Below are positions 44,726 to 54,978 of a DNA stretch of 64,000 nucleotides, in pieces (the first letter of the stretch is position 1; each line of letters opens with the position of its first letter). Both the position numbers and the translations under genes were made by a program. The notes below the pieces were generated by a model. It searched no databases and was not told the DNA's origin. It saw nothing but the letters and a program-made list of their open reading frames with translations. This DNA comes from Hirsutella rhossiliensis (Eukaryota > Ascomycota > Sordariomycetes > Hypocreales > Ophiocordycipitaceae): assembly GCF_020360975.1 (NCBI RefSeq), contig NW_025408692.1, positions 53,441 through 117,440 of the forward strand, read 5' to 3'.

Positions 44726-44974
44726 AGTGGCGATGTTACTCGCAACGCCGCTGTTGCCTGCTAGGCAACCGATACTGCGTAATCACGCGACGGACCTTTC
44801 ATTTGTGTATAAAGAGCTGCACAACCCCGTGCGTTCGTTCGTTCACTTCTTGTTCTTCAGATAATTCTCATTCAATTGCCTGATGCCATCTCTGACCCAT
44901 GTGGAGCCAAAATGTCTGACACCGCATGTCTAAAATAAGCGTCGATGCTAGTACCTTGTAAGACAGGCAGCAAG
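44726..44974. other. Non-coding stretch with a TATA box
   Basis: Contains gtgtataaagagctgc near 44805 followed by a gttcgttcgttc run. It could be a fragment of another LTR (tgttactcgcaacgcc onwards) or old host promoter DNA. No ORF supports either. Confidence 0.3.
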
Positions 44975-44994
44975 AGCACCTAGCCGAGCAGAGT

Positions 44995-45326
44995 CTCCGC
45001 ACGTTGGCTTCGGCTTCGCATTCACGCGCAAGGTTATCCACCTGGCAGTTGCCACTAACCGCTAAGTGCCGGCTCGCAAGGCGCCGGTAACGACCACGCC
45101 GTTGCCAGTAATCGCTCGGCTGCGAGTTCCTGTCAACCAGGGGCTGCCAGTAACCTATGGGCGTCGGTTGTCGGTACCTCAAAGGGACCGGTAACCTCCG
45201 GGCGCTTAGCCATACGCTGCTAGTAACACCCATGAGAGAGGTGCCAGTAACCATTGTGGAGCAGAGTTCGGTCACCAGTACCATGCCCCACCCCCCTTTC
45301 GGTAACACCCACCTTTCGGTAGCGCA
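44995..45326. repeat. pogo-3 left long TIR
   Basis: Contains repeated gccagtaacc-type words, then accatgccccacccccc, and ctttcggtaacacccacctt followed by tcggtagcgcatt. Inverted counterpart at 53649-53945. Confidence 0.7.
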
Positions 45327-45509
45327 TTAGAAAATATCCCCACCAAAAACCATCAATTTCACTTACACCGATTCCAGCCAGCTTTGAAGATATTCACAAG
45401 CCGTCACTTGGTAGATAGAGGATTGATTGAATTCTACTTTTCGATGGTTGAATGTTTGTACAAGGGTCTGTGGCCTGTGCGTACCTTGCACGCGAAATTA
45501 CCATCCAAC
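45327..45509 (+). other. pogo-3 leader, left part
   Basis: Non-coding leader between the left TIR and hAT-4. It continues after hAT-4 at 48421 with no gap once one copy of catccaac is discounted. Confidence 0.5.
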
Positions 45510-48412
45510 CAGGCTTTCTAATCATACGCGTATGGTTTATATAAACCATATATTGCCCATATATTGCCAGTAAACCTATACCATACGAGATCAGTCGTAT
45601 GACCATATATGGCCATACGCGGGGGAAAGTTCCTCCGAGGTTACAATTTCGGCGAAGAAAAGATCATTCGGCGATTGATGGTTGCATGCCAACATCTCCC
45701 GAGAAATATATCGGAACTACAGCAACATACTCTGTTGTTCTATTGACGTTCGGGGAAGATTCCACAATGAAAAAGACCGAAATGACTAACTGCTCTGTGT
45801 GTATTCATCGTTACGGTAGAAATGAGTAAAGATCGCGCGACATTACAGATCATGCCTCTAATCTCGCCGAAGAAGAACAAAAATCTCAGATCAGTATCGC
45901 TCAAGCGGTTCTAGGGTAACCGACGTCACATTGGACGTCACCTCCCAGAATCCCGTATAGGCAGATCGGAATAAATTGGAGCTACTAAAGACCTTGAGAT
46001 ATCCAGTTAGCACCTAACATTCTTCGTCACTCAGGGTTTCATGCCATTATTCATCCGGCTTTGTGCCGTTTGCGACTCTGATGACGAGTCCACCCATCTT
46101 CCGCGGGCCAGCTGACGATGACAGTTTCGTATCCGCCACAGCCATAGAGGCCTCTGGGATCCAAGACGCACAAGGCTTAGCATCGTTCGAACCTAGTACC
46201 GCGACAACTTCCAAGCGCAAAAGAATGACCACAGCGGATGCCACTTGGCAACACACACGGAAACCTCAGGGATCCGAGCCTGAGCGTTGTGGGCCAAAAC
46301 GGGATTTGGTGTTCTACTGCAAGTATTGCAATAACCCGTCCTATTCGACTTACGTCTCTACCACATTTCGCAACCATCTGCTGAAGATACACACGATAGA
46401 CGTCGCTGGTCTTGAGTCAACCCTGGCCAGAAAACATGTCATAACCTTCTGAAGACGCTTTCAACAAAGCCGGAGAGGTTGATCTTGTCAAGTTTCAGGA
46501 AAGAGAGAGCAGGTTTTGCGAAAGGCAATCAATCCGAAGGCCGCAATGGAAGCTTTGGTTCAGCTTGTCACCGTGCGAAACCTCCCATATAACTGCAATA
46601 CCTGGCCTGAGTTGCATGCTTTGCTCATGGCAGCGAATTCCACTGCGGAAGGGCTGATCAGCACCTCACATGGCCACATTCAAAAGCTTTGCATGAACTC
46701 TATGCAATCCATAAAGATATCTTACGAAAACGGCTTCAATCTTCGCCCTCCAAGCTTCACCTCTCTGCCGACGTATGGAGCGCGCCGAATCACAAAGGTT
46801 TCCTCGGAATATGTGTCCAGTTCATGCAGGACGACCAAAGAAACCCTTCTCAAGCATTGCTGGCTTTACCTGAGCTTCCTGGCATCGATGGTCCCGGTAG
46901 TCACGGTGGAGGTGAACAATGGAAGCTGCTTCAACCAGTCATTGAGGACTACGGCATATCAAGTCTGCTAGGGTACTTCACAGGAGACAACCACGGTTCC
47001 AATGATGTGCTTTGCCGCCTGATGAGCAGCTTTCTAGAGAGTCAAGGCATCGCATGGAATGCAAAGCATCGACGGATCCGCTGCCATGGCCATGTGGTCA
47101 ATCTTTGCGTCCAGGCTTTTCTTTTCATGGACAACAAAGAGGCCGTACTCGAGGCATGTAGACAGATTGAGGAGATGGATGAAGCGCCGTGCGACTTGGA
47201 CATGATGCAAGGGTGGAAGAAGCGGAAGGAACGTGGCTGGAGCCAACTTGGTCCGCTCGGCAAGGTGCATAATATTGCGGTTCATATCAGAGCCAACGAT
47301 TACAGGTACAACACTTTCCGTCAGCGCGCAGGAAGGTTCTCGGGCTCGACAACGACACACGCTGGAACTCTTGGTTCCTCCTACTGGATACTGCTCTTGA
47401 AAAGGAGGAACACGTCAAGTGGTATCAAGACAAATACTACGAGACACTTGTCAATGACTATCTGGCACCTCGAGACTGGCAAGCCCTTCGAGATATAAGA
47501 AACTTCTTGCAGCCATTCTGGAGAATAACACTCCTTACTGAGGGCTATCGCTCAACACTAGACCGCACGCTCTTCACGATGGATGTCCTTCATAAACACT
47601 ACCAGCAAGCTTTCGAGAAATACAAGCTCAATCAACAACTTCTCGGCCCGGTGCTGACCAGCTGGCACGTTTTCGACAAATATTATCGGCTTTCTGACGA
47701 GACCCCGGCATACGGTGCAGCCCTGATTCTTCATCCGTCTCGAGGAAGGCTCATATTGAGAAAACTGGCCCAAGTCATGGCATAAAAGAACCTTCGACGC
47801 AGTGAGAAAGCTCTGGGAAGAAGAGTACATGGATCTGCCGACAATTTCTGTCACGCCTTCCAAGGTTTCAGTACTGCAACAGGACGAGTACGACTTACTC
47901 GCACAGGAACTCGATGTCATAGGCAAGGGACCAGACGCAGACGAGTACGAAGCCTTCACATCGCAGTCGCCTATTCAGATTGACGGTTCACCACTTTCCT
48001 GGTGGCATCGTGATGAACACCGTGAACGTTTCCCTCGGTTGTCCAAGATGGCGATAGACATACTCTCAATACCCGCCATGTCTGCGGACCCAGAGCGCAC
48101 ATTCTCAGGCGCAAGGCGCACTATCTCTTGGGATCGAATGCTTCTCGGAGCATCGACAGTCGAGAGAGGAGAGTGACTGAAAGCTGGATCCGCAGCGGCA
48201 TCACGGCAGGGTTACGAATAGAGGAGGTTGAGCAATACGGGTCGAGTCGGCCGAAGAGTGCAGTAATAACACCCCTTGGGCACGGGAAGTATGACCCAAT
48301 GACGTCATTTCTTGTATGGGCAATATATGGTTTAGTTCACCATATGAAAATAAATCATACACCATAAACCATACAGGTCCATATGACGTATGGCGTATGG
48401 TTAGAAAGCCTG
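45510..48412 (+). mobile_element. hAT-4 DNA transposon, 2903 bp
   Basis: TIRs of 20 bp, caggctttctaatcatacgc at 45510-45529 and caggctttctaaccatacgc inverted at 48393-48412 (one mismatch). The 8-bp duplication catccaac is at 45502-45509 and 48413-48420. Subterminal regions are rich in ccatatatggcc/catac palindromes. Inserted in the pogo-3 leader. Confidence 0.92.
46063..48176 (+). pseudogene. hAT-4 transposase (decayed)
   Basis: BED finger near 46318-46400 (YCKYCNNPSYS...FRNHLLKIH, CX2C plus HX4H), preceded by the basic stretch TSKRKRM. The RNase H-like part is at 46689-47300: KLHLSADVWSAPNHKGFLGI, LLGYFTGDNHGSNDVL, RRIRCHGHVVNLCVQAFLF and LGKVHNIAVHI. The C-terminal dimerisation part is at 47802-48130: SPLSWWHRDEHRERFPRLSK and ILSIPAMSADPERTFSGARR. 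Frame changes near 46450, 47330 and 47785 separate the segments, so the copy is inactive unless some are introns. Its orientation is the same as the pogo-3 transposase. Confidence 0.83.
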
Positions 48413-48543
48413 CATCCAACCCCCTAATCTCCTTCCGCCTCCTGACGATGATTCTTCTCGTTATTCCTCCACCACATGACCAAAATTACCTTAAAGCGGC
48501 CTCAGGTATTTATACGGAGGATATTATGCCTAATGCGATAATT

Positions 48544-51500
48544 GGTGTCACAGGTCCCGGGGCCGGCTGACCGGTCATCCGGTAATCGGATTACCGCCCC
48601 GCCCCGCAAAACCATGTCGTTTTCGAAGGCCCGGCCTGCGGGCTGGCGTTTTCTTAGTCGGATTACCGCCATCGGACGGCAAAATCGAAGGTCCACGCCC
48701 GCGGGGCCTCCGCGAGACCTTCGATTTCGGTCTCGCTCACGCGCGTTGCGCTCCACCTCCCTCCTCCCACCTCCCTCCACCACCTCCTCCATTGCCACCG
48801 TCGCGACGGCGACCGCCTGCACCATGTCGAACGCGATAGAGGATCCCCGGGTCAGGGCGGCCATTGAGCACTACCTGTTAGATCTGGAGAACACCCAGCC
48901 GAAGAATACGAAGCGAAATTATCGTCCCAAGCAGGAAGAATGGAAGGCAAGCCCGCATGCGCGCCCTGCAATCTTCATGTAGATCCATGCATTGACTGCC
49001 TCACAGGAGTGGTGTCAAGCCAACTGGCCTGCGATCCCGGACGTTTGGCCGGCCTCGGTACCAGGGCCAACAGCTACCGGGAGACCTGGTCGATGAAGGA
49101 AAGCTCTTGCCTTCATGAAGGAGGTAGTGGCATCACGTCCTCCAAAGAAAGGAAAGAGGGTCGCCGATGAAAGAAAACGACACCTCGAGGCTCAGGAAGC
49201 CAAGAGGGCCGTGAAAGACGCAGAGCACCATCAGGTAACAGATGTTGATCACGGGATGTGGTCGTCGGACTGAGCCAGCCCATCATACTAACACCCAGCT
49301 TCCCCAGCAGATACCATCGTTGTAGGCGGCGGAGGTAGCGAATACGAGTCAGACTCCGACTTGGAGTTGTATGAGTCCACGCTCAAACTACAGTATAATA
49401 CTGTACGGGGCTACGTCTCGGCCATACAGAAGCTTTACGACGAGCAGAAGAGCCGGGAGTCAATCCTGCGGCCCGGCCACGGGAGTGGCACTGAAGGCGC
49501 TCAAACGCAGCATTCTTGCAACGACTTGGAGCCGGAAGAGGAAGGAATACATGGACAGGAGTTGGAACTCTGAGAGATGTGTATGCGCCGGCGCAGATGC
49601 CCGACCACACCAACGTGGCATGGTCCGAGAGAGAGAGATCGCCTGCGCCCTGAGGACGCAGGTGGACTTTCTGCTCGGGAACCACATGCTGCTGCGGTCC
49701 GGCAACCGCCTGCCGATGGAGTTGGCAGACTGCTTTCCCTGGACTTACCCAACGAGGGCTTCAAGGCCCAGGGTATACCACGAAGGCGCTGGTTGTCGTG
49801 ATGAACTGTGGGAAGACCAACCAGCACGGCCGCATGGAGTATGGATCTGCTTTGCGGCATCGAGATCCGCGATCTTGTCTCATCGGCGCCCTCGCGTTCT
49901 GGCTTTTCTGGCGCTGGCAGGTAGAAAAGGCGGAAAGGTTTCCCGTCTTCCAAGCGAAGACTGGTATGAAACGAAGGTGCTCCGCCGATCGGCGAAGGAG
50001 CCTCAAGGTAAGCGTGATGGCATTCACCGGAATCCCATAACTCAGAGGGTGCATCGACCCTTTCACTCACCGAATATACAGCTCCGTTGTCGGGCCAGAC
50101 TGCCCGAGAATGGACGTCCAGGTTCTACAAGAAGGCCGGCATCAAGGTCTCCAAGGTCAGCCACGCGCCTAGAGTGGCCGCGACGCAAAACGCCGACATG
50201 GCCGGGTGGATGAAGGCCAGGCATGTCATCTGCCCTAGGCAAGCCGCCAACCCCCTGGCCTGGGCTGACCCGAACTATACAGATCCGCCGAGCCGGTCGT
50301 TGGAATAACGGAGACCAAATGACCGGCTGCTATCTGACTTCCCTGCCTTTCGAATTCGCGAGGCCGTGGCCGACTTTGACCCTGAATGGTCGGGGTCTTA
50401 TTTCGTGCCCGGGCCACCGTGAGGCCGCCTGTGGTGCTACTCGTGCAGGTCTGGCCTCAACTCGACAAATGGAAAGAGGCCCAGTAGCCCTTTCTCAGAT
50501 CTCGGGTGGAGCAGAACATGGCCGCCGGCGCCTTCTTGGAACTCCTGGAGTGGCTTCGAGAGGTGCTCCTGCAGGACGCTGTCTTCCTTCGCGAGTCCTA
50601 CCCCGACCATCCTATCTTTCAGGATCCGGTCTTTCTTGCCCCGAGTTTGAAGCGTTCGCCAGCAAAGTTCAAGACACATGCACACGGGACCACGAAGACA
50701 GCCATACCACGGTCATTCAAAAGCGATCCCGGTGGTTGCGGAGAAGCTGCGCACAGTACTGACTCAACAGGTCGCAGCCGAGCAGTTAGCTGAGCGAAGA
50801 CATCTAGACCTTTTGGGGGCTTCTTACGAACTATGCACAAAGTTGGATGAGTTTGCGCAGGCCACCTACACCGTCACCTTCAGCCCCGGCCAAGGTGCTG
50901 CAGGTCAACATGCGGAGATCGCGGGAGCTCATCAACAGAGGCGCCGCGCTCCACGAGAGACGGTCCTCAGGTCCGAGATAGGCCCTTCGCAAGCGGGCGG
51001 TCCGACATACGCTCCGCTCTCTCTAGAGCAGCAGCAGGGAATGGTGCAAGCGGGCCAGGGGCAAGCCCCCCAGGGAAGAGCGCATGGCGAGCCGCCTGGG
51101 CCGCGCGAACCTCCGAGCTTCAAGCTCCCCCGTTCTGTCAAATCTGTACAGGAGCTGCTGCGTCTCTGGCGGCAGGGCTGGGGCGAAATGCCTTCTGTGG
51201 ATTCTCTTGAGCGAGACTGGGGTGCTCGATGGCGGCCATCTGCAGAGAAGAATTACCTTTCCACGCGCAAGATCATCGTCGATGAGGTTCGGAGGCGGGC
51301 CCAGTCGGACGGCTTAACTGAAGATATCGTGGCGAGGCAAATGGACGAAGAACGTGGACCCAGCTCTTTGGATAAGTTGTTCAAGGCCATCCGAAAGGAC
51401 AGGCAAGGCGAAAAGGGACACAAACGTGCGTCAGGGCAATTCAACGTCGGTGGTAGCGAAAAGTCGATGGCGCAGTGATTTTGAACACCCGTCTGATAGA

Positions 51501-51880
51501 ATGACGAGGACCTTGGCGGCGAAAGTGCCCCAGGCCGTCAGGGCCGCGTCGCTACAGTCAGCGGTAGTGGCCTGTAGACAGGGTATGCATCCGCTAAGCG
51601 CCGCTGTAGCTCCAGTGCGTCAAGGCTAGAAAATGCTTCAAATCACCGCAACCTCGCAACCGACAGGATGTAGGACCTTAGACAGGGTGCATTCTGATCG
51701 CACAAACGCAGGCTATCCAGTCGAACTGGTTTTCTCGTCGTCGGTCCCGGCTTTCGCGCTTTATGGCGCTCCGAAGATGACATCAACCCGGCAGAGGTGA
51801 TGTCAGGGCGCGGGTAATCGGCGGTAATCTGCGGGTAATCCGCTGACCGCCCACCAAAGCCGGACCTGTGACATCCACTT
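48544..51880 (+). mobile_element. Crypton (tyrosine-recombinase transposon), about 3.3 kb
   Basis: Inserted in the pogo-3 HTH coding region. Direct repeats ttggtgtcaca (48542-48552) and ttgatgtcaca (51879-51889) mark the two junctions with one mismatch. Just inside each end an inverted arm is seen: tgtcacaggtcc at the left and ggacctgtgaca at the right (51862-51873). Ends are also rich in ggtaatc/gattacc words. Direct junction repeats without DDE-type TIR and TSD agree with integration by a tyrosine recombinase. Confidence 0.78.
48824..51478 (+). pseudogene. Crypton tyrosine recombinase with GCR1_C domain
   Basis: Start MSNAIEDPRVRAAIEHYLLD at 48824 with the core-binding segment NTKRNYRPKQEEW. 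After probable introns or frame changes come LQYNTVRGYVSAIQKLYDEQ and VALKALKRSILATTWSRKR. The catalytic domain has GKTNQHGRMEYGSALRHRD (first Arg, about 49830), SHAPR (His/Arg box, 50162-50173) and RRAGRWNNGDQMTGCYLTSL with the nucleophile Tyr near 50331. The C terminus from about 51100 to 51420 (VDSLERDWGARWRPSAEKNY) matches the GCR1_C DNA-binding domain usual in fungal Cryptons. It ends at 51478. An intron between DMAG and IRRAGRW (about 50205-50283) ends ctatacag but its donor is unclear. Frame changes near 49560, 49790, 50350 and 50690 suggest decay. Confidence 0.8.
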
Positions 51881-53648
51881 GATGTCACAAAAACGGCTTG
51901 TCGCAGTACCGCGCCGCCCAAAGTATGACATACCTCAGCAGTCTATTTCCGACAGACTCAAAGGCCAGGTAGCCTGGCTGATCAGATCCAGCCTCGTCAA
52001 CTCTTGAGTAAGTCTCAGGAAGCTCGCTTGGTTTCTTGGATCCTCCGCCAAGAGTCTCGGCTATGCTCCATCCCACAGTCAGATCCGCGCATGTGTGGAG
52101 GCTCTTATGAAGCAACTGAACAACGAGCGGACAGTGGGCGCAACTGGGTCTCTAAATTCATCAATCGCCATCCGGACATCAAGAACAAGCGTGGAGACGT
52201 CAGGAAGCTAACCGATTTAATGCTTTTACGCCTCGGGCGGTTCACTGGTTCTTCGATATCAGGGAAAAGGAGTATGGATGGATTAAACCAGAAAATACCG
52301 TGAATGTTGACGAAGGCGGTATTATGTCTGGCTTTGGTGAGTATTTGGCTTGTCTTTCATTACTTTTACTAACCAGACTCTTTTGCCAGGTTTGGATAGT
52401 CTTGTGGTTGGGAGTGCAGACCCAAAGGAAGGCCCTTCTGAAAGGGCCACAGTCCCGCAACTGGACCTCATTTATTGAAGCTATCACCGCGGACGGCCGT
52501 GTCCTTACCCCTGGCATTATCTTTAAGGGCAAAGAACTTCAGAAACAGTGGTTCTTGACGGAATTCGGCAAAATAGCCGACTGGCATTACATAACGTCGC
52601 CCAACGGATGGACGGACAACCATATCGCTATTGAGTGGCTTGAGAGGGTCTATTTGCCCCAGACGCGACCAGCCGATGCCTCAGATGCTAGACTGATCAT
52701 ATTAGATGGACATGGAAGTCATGCAACGGTGCATTTCTTTATCCACCTCTGTAGGAATTACCGTTAACCGGGACCAGGATGCATGGATGGCCACATGCTT
52801 TTGAACAACGTTTATTGCTGTTACCTTCCTGCCCACTGCTCATGGCCTCCAGCCGTTAGATAACGGTGTATTCAATGCCTCCAAGGCAGCTTACCGGAAA
52901 GAACTGAAATTGACCTGTTTGACCGATTCTGCGCCTGTTCATAAGGTCAATTTTATACGGGCATATGCTAAAGCGCGCGAGGTTGGAATGACGGCAAAGA
53001 ATATATTGTCCGGCTGGAGGGTCACTGGGAATTGGCCGATCTCACGATCCAAGGCATTGCGGCATCCAGAAATTCACGCAGACATTGTAGAGACGTCTCC
53101 AAAGTCCGCGCCATTTTGGGTTCTGATGATACGCCAGAAACAGCCGCCAGATTCGCGATTTCGGAAGAACAAGACTCCTGGCACCCGGAGACGATACGCC
53201 GTGATAGCTAGAGGCTTTGAAGCCCAGAACAGACGCTTGCCGAGCACAGCAACAGAATCGCGAAGCTAGAGGAAGAAGTGGCCCGGCTGCAGAGAGGCAA
53301 GAAGAGGCAATTCCGAACCCGAACAGACGGTTCATGACTCTCAGTGAAGCTTTGGTGGCTGAGGAAGCCATTCCCCAAATTAAAAGCCAAGAGATAGCCG
53401 TTGTGCTGAATTCTGACACAGAGGAGGAGGCGGTCTCAGAGGTGGAGACAGCTTCAGTGATCGAAGTCAAGGTGGCACCTGAGGCCCTTTTTGTCACCAC
53501 TAGATCCGGGCGAATGGTAAAAAGCGCCGGTACATATAAGAGCGTCCATTTCTCTACGGAATGATATTTTTTTGTGTTTATAATGTTAAGTTCTGATCAT
53601 ATTTCATGTAGTTCAAATGGTAGACTTTTGGTGGAGAATTTTTCAATT

Positions 53649-53945
53649 GCGCTACCGAAAGGTGGGTGTTACCGAAAGGGGGCATGGTAACCAGTGTGAC
53701 GTTGGGCGCCTGGGATTACTGGTTACCCAAGGTCAGCAATCTACAGGCGCCAGTCACCTTTAGGCTCTTGTTCCTGGTCGCTAGGTGCTGCTGGTAACCG
53801 CCCAGCCACAGTGCCAGCAACCATTCATGCGTTGTTGCTGGAATCTCGTAGTGGCCAGTAACCGTGCGTTCGCAGTTATCGCTCGCCTGTAGTGAAGGCT
53901 GTTTAGCAGCATGTGAACAGAAGCCGAGCCAACGAACACCGAGTC
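53649..53945. repeat. pogo-3 right long TIR
   Basis: Inverted counterpart of 44995-45326, starting gcgctaccgaaaggtgggtg and carrying ggttactgg and ggtaaccg words. The right copy lacks about five C's in the central run. Confidence 0.7.
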
Positions 53946-54480
53946 CCAGCCCGGTTGCTTGCAATCATGATCACCAGGGCGGTTGCGAAAGCTCTGGTCA
54001 GATTCATGCCCCATTCAATGTATGCGCTAGGGTCAAGCGGTCCGATTGAGGGAAAAATTAGAGTGTCTTGTTTGCCTGAAACTTCACGTCCCGCCTGTTG
54101 GAAGCAGTAGGGCTTCGAGCAGCAGGAACGGAAAAGATACGAAAGGCTATTCCACAACTTGCAAATGATCTCGTAGCAAGCCGCGTTTCCTGCTACGAGC
54201 TCCAAACCCGTCTCTCTGCCGCTTCCTCTTATCCCGGATAACTGGAATAGCTGCTTGTGTTTGGGAGCTGGAAGGAGGTCGGCGCGGTCGAAGTCAACAA
54301 GCATGACGCGGCGGCGCTCGTCGTTCCAGAGCAGGTGCACCGCCGGTCGTCAACAGGGCAACGTTACACAAAGTCAGTCTACTTCGCACAGCTGTCGTAA
54401 ATGGTGTTTCACCATCTGGGCTCATTTTCGGCCAGAATTGCAAGACTGTTAGCCGCGAGGTTGAATGCTGAAGCTAGATG
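53903..54480 (-). pseudogene. Kinase-like fragment (fungal)
   Basis: The segment HLLWNDERRRVMLVDFDRAD (about 54280-54340) has the pattern of the N-loop plus DFG-like strand (here DFD) in fungal kinase-like proteins. Upstream, QLCEV and a degenerate catalytic loop are only partly readable and include a stop. Downstream LFQLSGIRGSGRETGLEL has no known motif. Its left part overlaps the outer end of pogo-3. Probably an old, truncated kinase-like gene; another protein family is possible. Confidence 0.4.
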
Positions 54481-54978
54481 TCGGCAGCCATATCCCGCCT
54501 CAGATGCATGACGTAGATAGAGCAGTGGTCGGGAACCGGCTGCAAGTCAACCCTCATCGCCCTCAAATTGTCCGCGGCATCACATCAGCTATCCACCAAT
54601 GAAATCACCCTTATCGGTGCTCTCTGAGAACCGATGCAAGGGGGTGATAGGTTATCATTCCCAAGGCCATCGGCGTCCACACCTGGACGACCTCAAGCTT
54701 GCGCCTGCTCGTCTTGCAAGGTCCTGTCACGGGTGTTTGTATTTCATTGCCAGCTGCCCGTCATTTCCAGCCAAATCCTACATTGTTCGACAAATATCCC
54801 AAGATGACCTTACCTCCCAATGCAACTTGGCCAGGAAAGGCTGTCGAAGGCGAGAGTCGATTCTCACTCTATTTTCGATCTGTGGCGCTCTTCTCATTTC
54901 CGCTGCAAGCAGGCTGCAAGCGGGTCGGCAACCCGCCACAAGGCTCAAACGCGCTTTTTCGCAATTTAAATGACTCTC
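54481..54978. other. Degenerate stretch between kinase relics
   Basis: No intact ORF. Minus-strand scraps such as KLEVVQVWTPMALGMITYHP may belong to the kinase-like fragment at 53903-54480. Nothing firmer can be said. Confidence 0.3.

Larger units (their letters stand above)
48449..53564 (+). pseudogene. pogo-3 transposase, split by Crypton
   Basis: N-terminal HTH_psq begins DQNYLKAASGIYTEDIMPNA just before the Crypton (48544) and resumes after it at 51881 with NGLSQYRAAQ and YDIPQQSISDRLKG. A CENP-B-type HTH with NWVSKFINRHPDIKNKRG follows near 52140. The DDE_1 domain has NVDEGGIMSGFG (first Asp, about 52305), a good intron at about 52336-52389 (gtgagt, ctaac, gccag), the second Asp in RLIILDGHGSHATV (about 52703) and the third in LQPLDNGVF (about 52860). 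The tail runs to 53564 with VFVTTRSGRMVKSA-like FVTTRSGRMVKSAGTY. Apparent frameshifts near 51915, 52020, 52425 and 53270 add to the Crypton disruption. Confidence 0.8.
44975..53965 (+). mobile_element. pogo-3 element with nested hAT-4 and Crypton
   Basis: Long inverted ends of roughly 300 bp at about 44975-45326 and 53649-53965 enclose a pogo transposase on the plus strand. The innermost 35-40 bp are nearly identical in inverted orientation (ctttcggtaacacccacctt). The outer parts share many ccagtaacc/ggttactgg words and cgttggct(t)cgg. Removing hAT-4 (2.9 kb) and the Crypton (3.3 kb) leaves an element of about 2.7 kb. Outer limits are approximate; no TA duplication could be fixed. Confidence 0.7.

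Noticed and set aside
44734..44873. Solo LTR on the plus strand (tgttactcgc...ttctcattca with a TATA box)
   Set aside because: Neither target duplication nor a partner copy is visible; kept only as a non-coding stretch.
48544..51478. Starship captain (DUF3435 tyrosine recombinase)
   Set aside because: The C-terminal GCR1_C-like region, the size of about 3.3 kb and the lack of cargo point to a Crypton instead.
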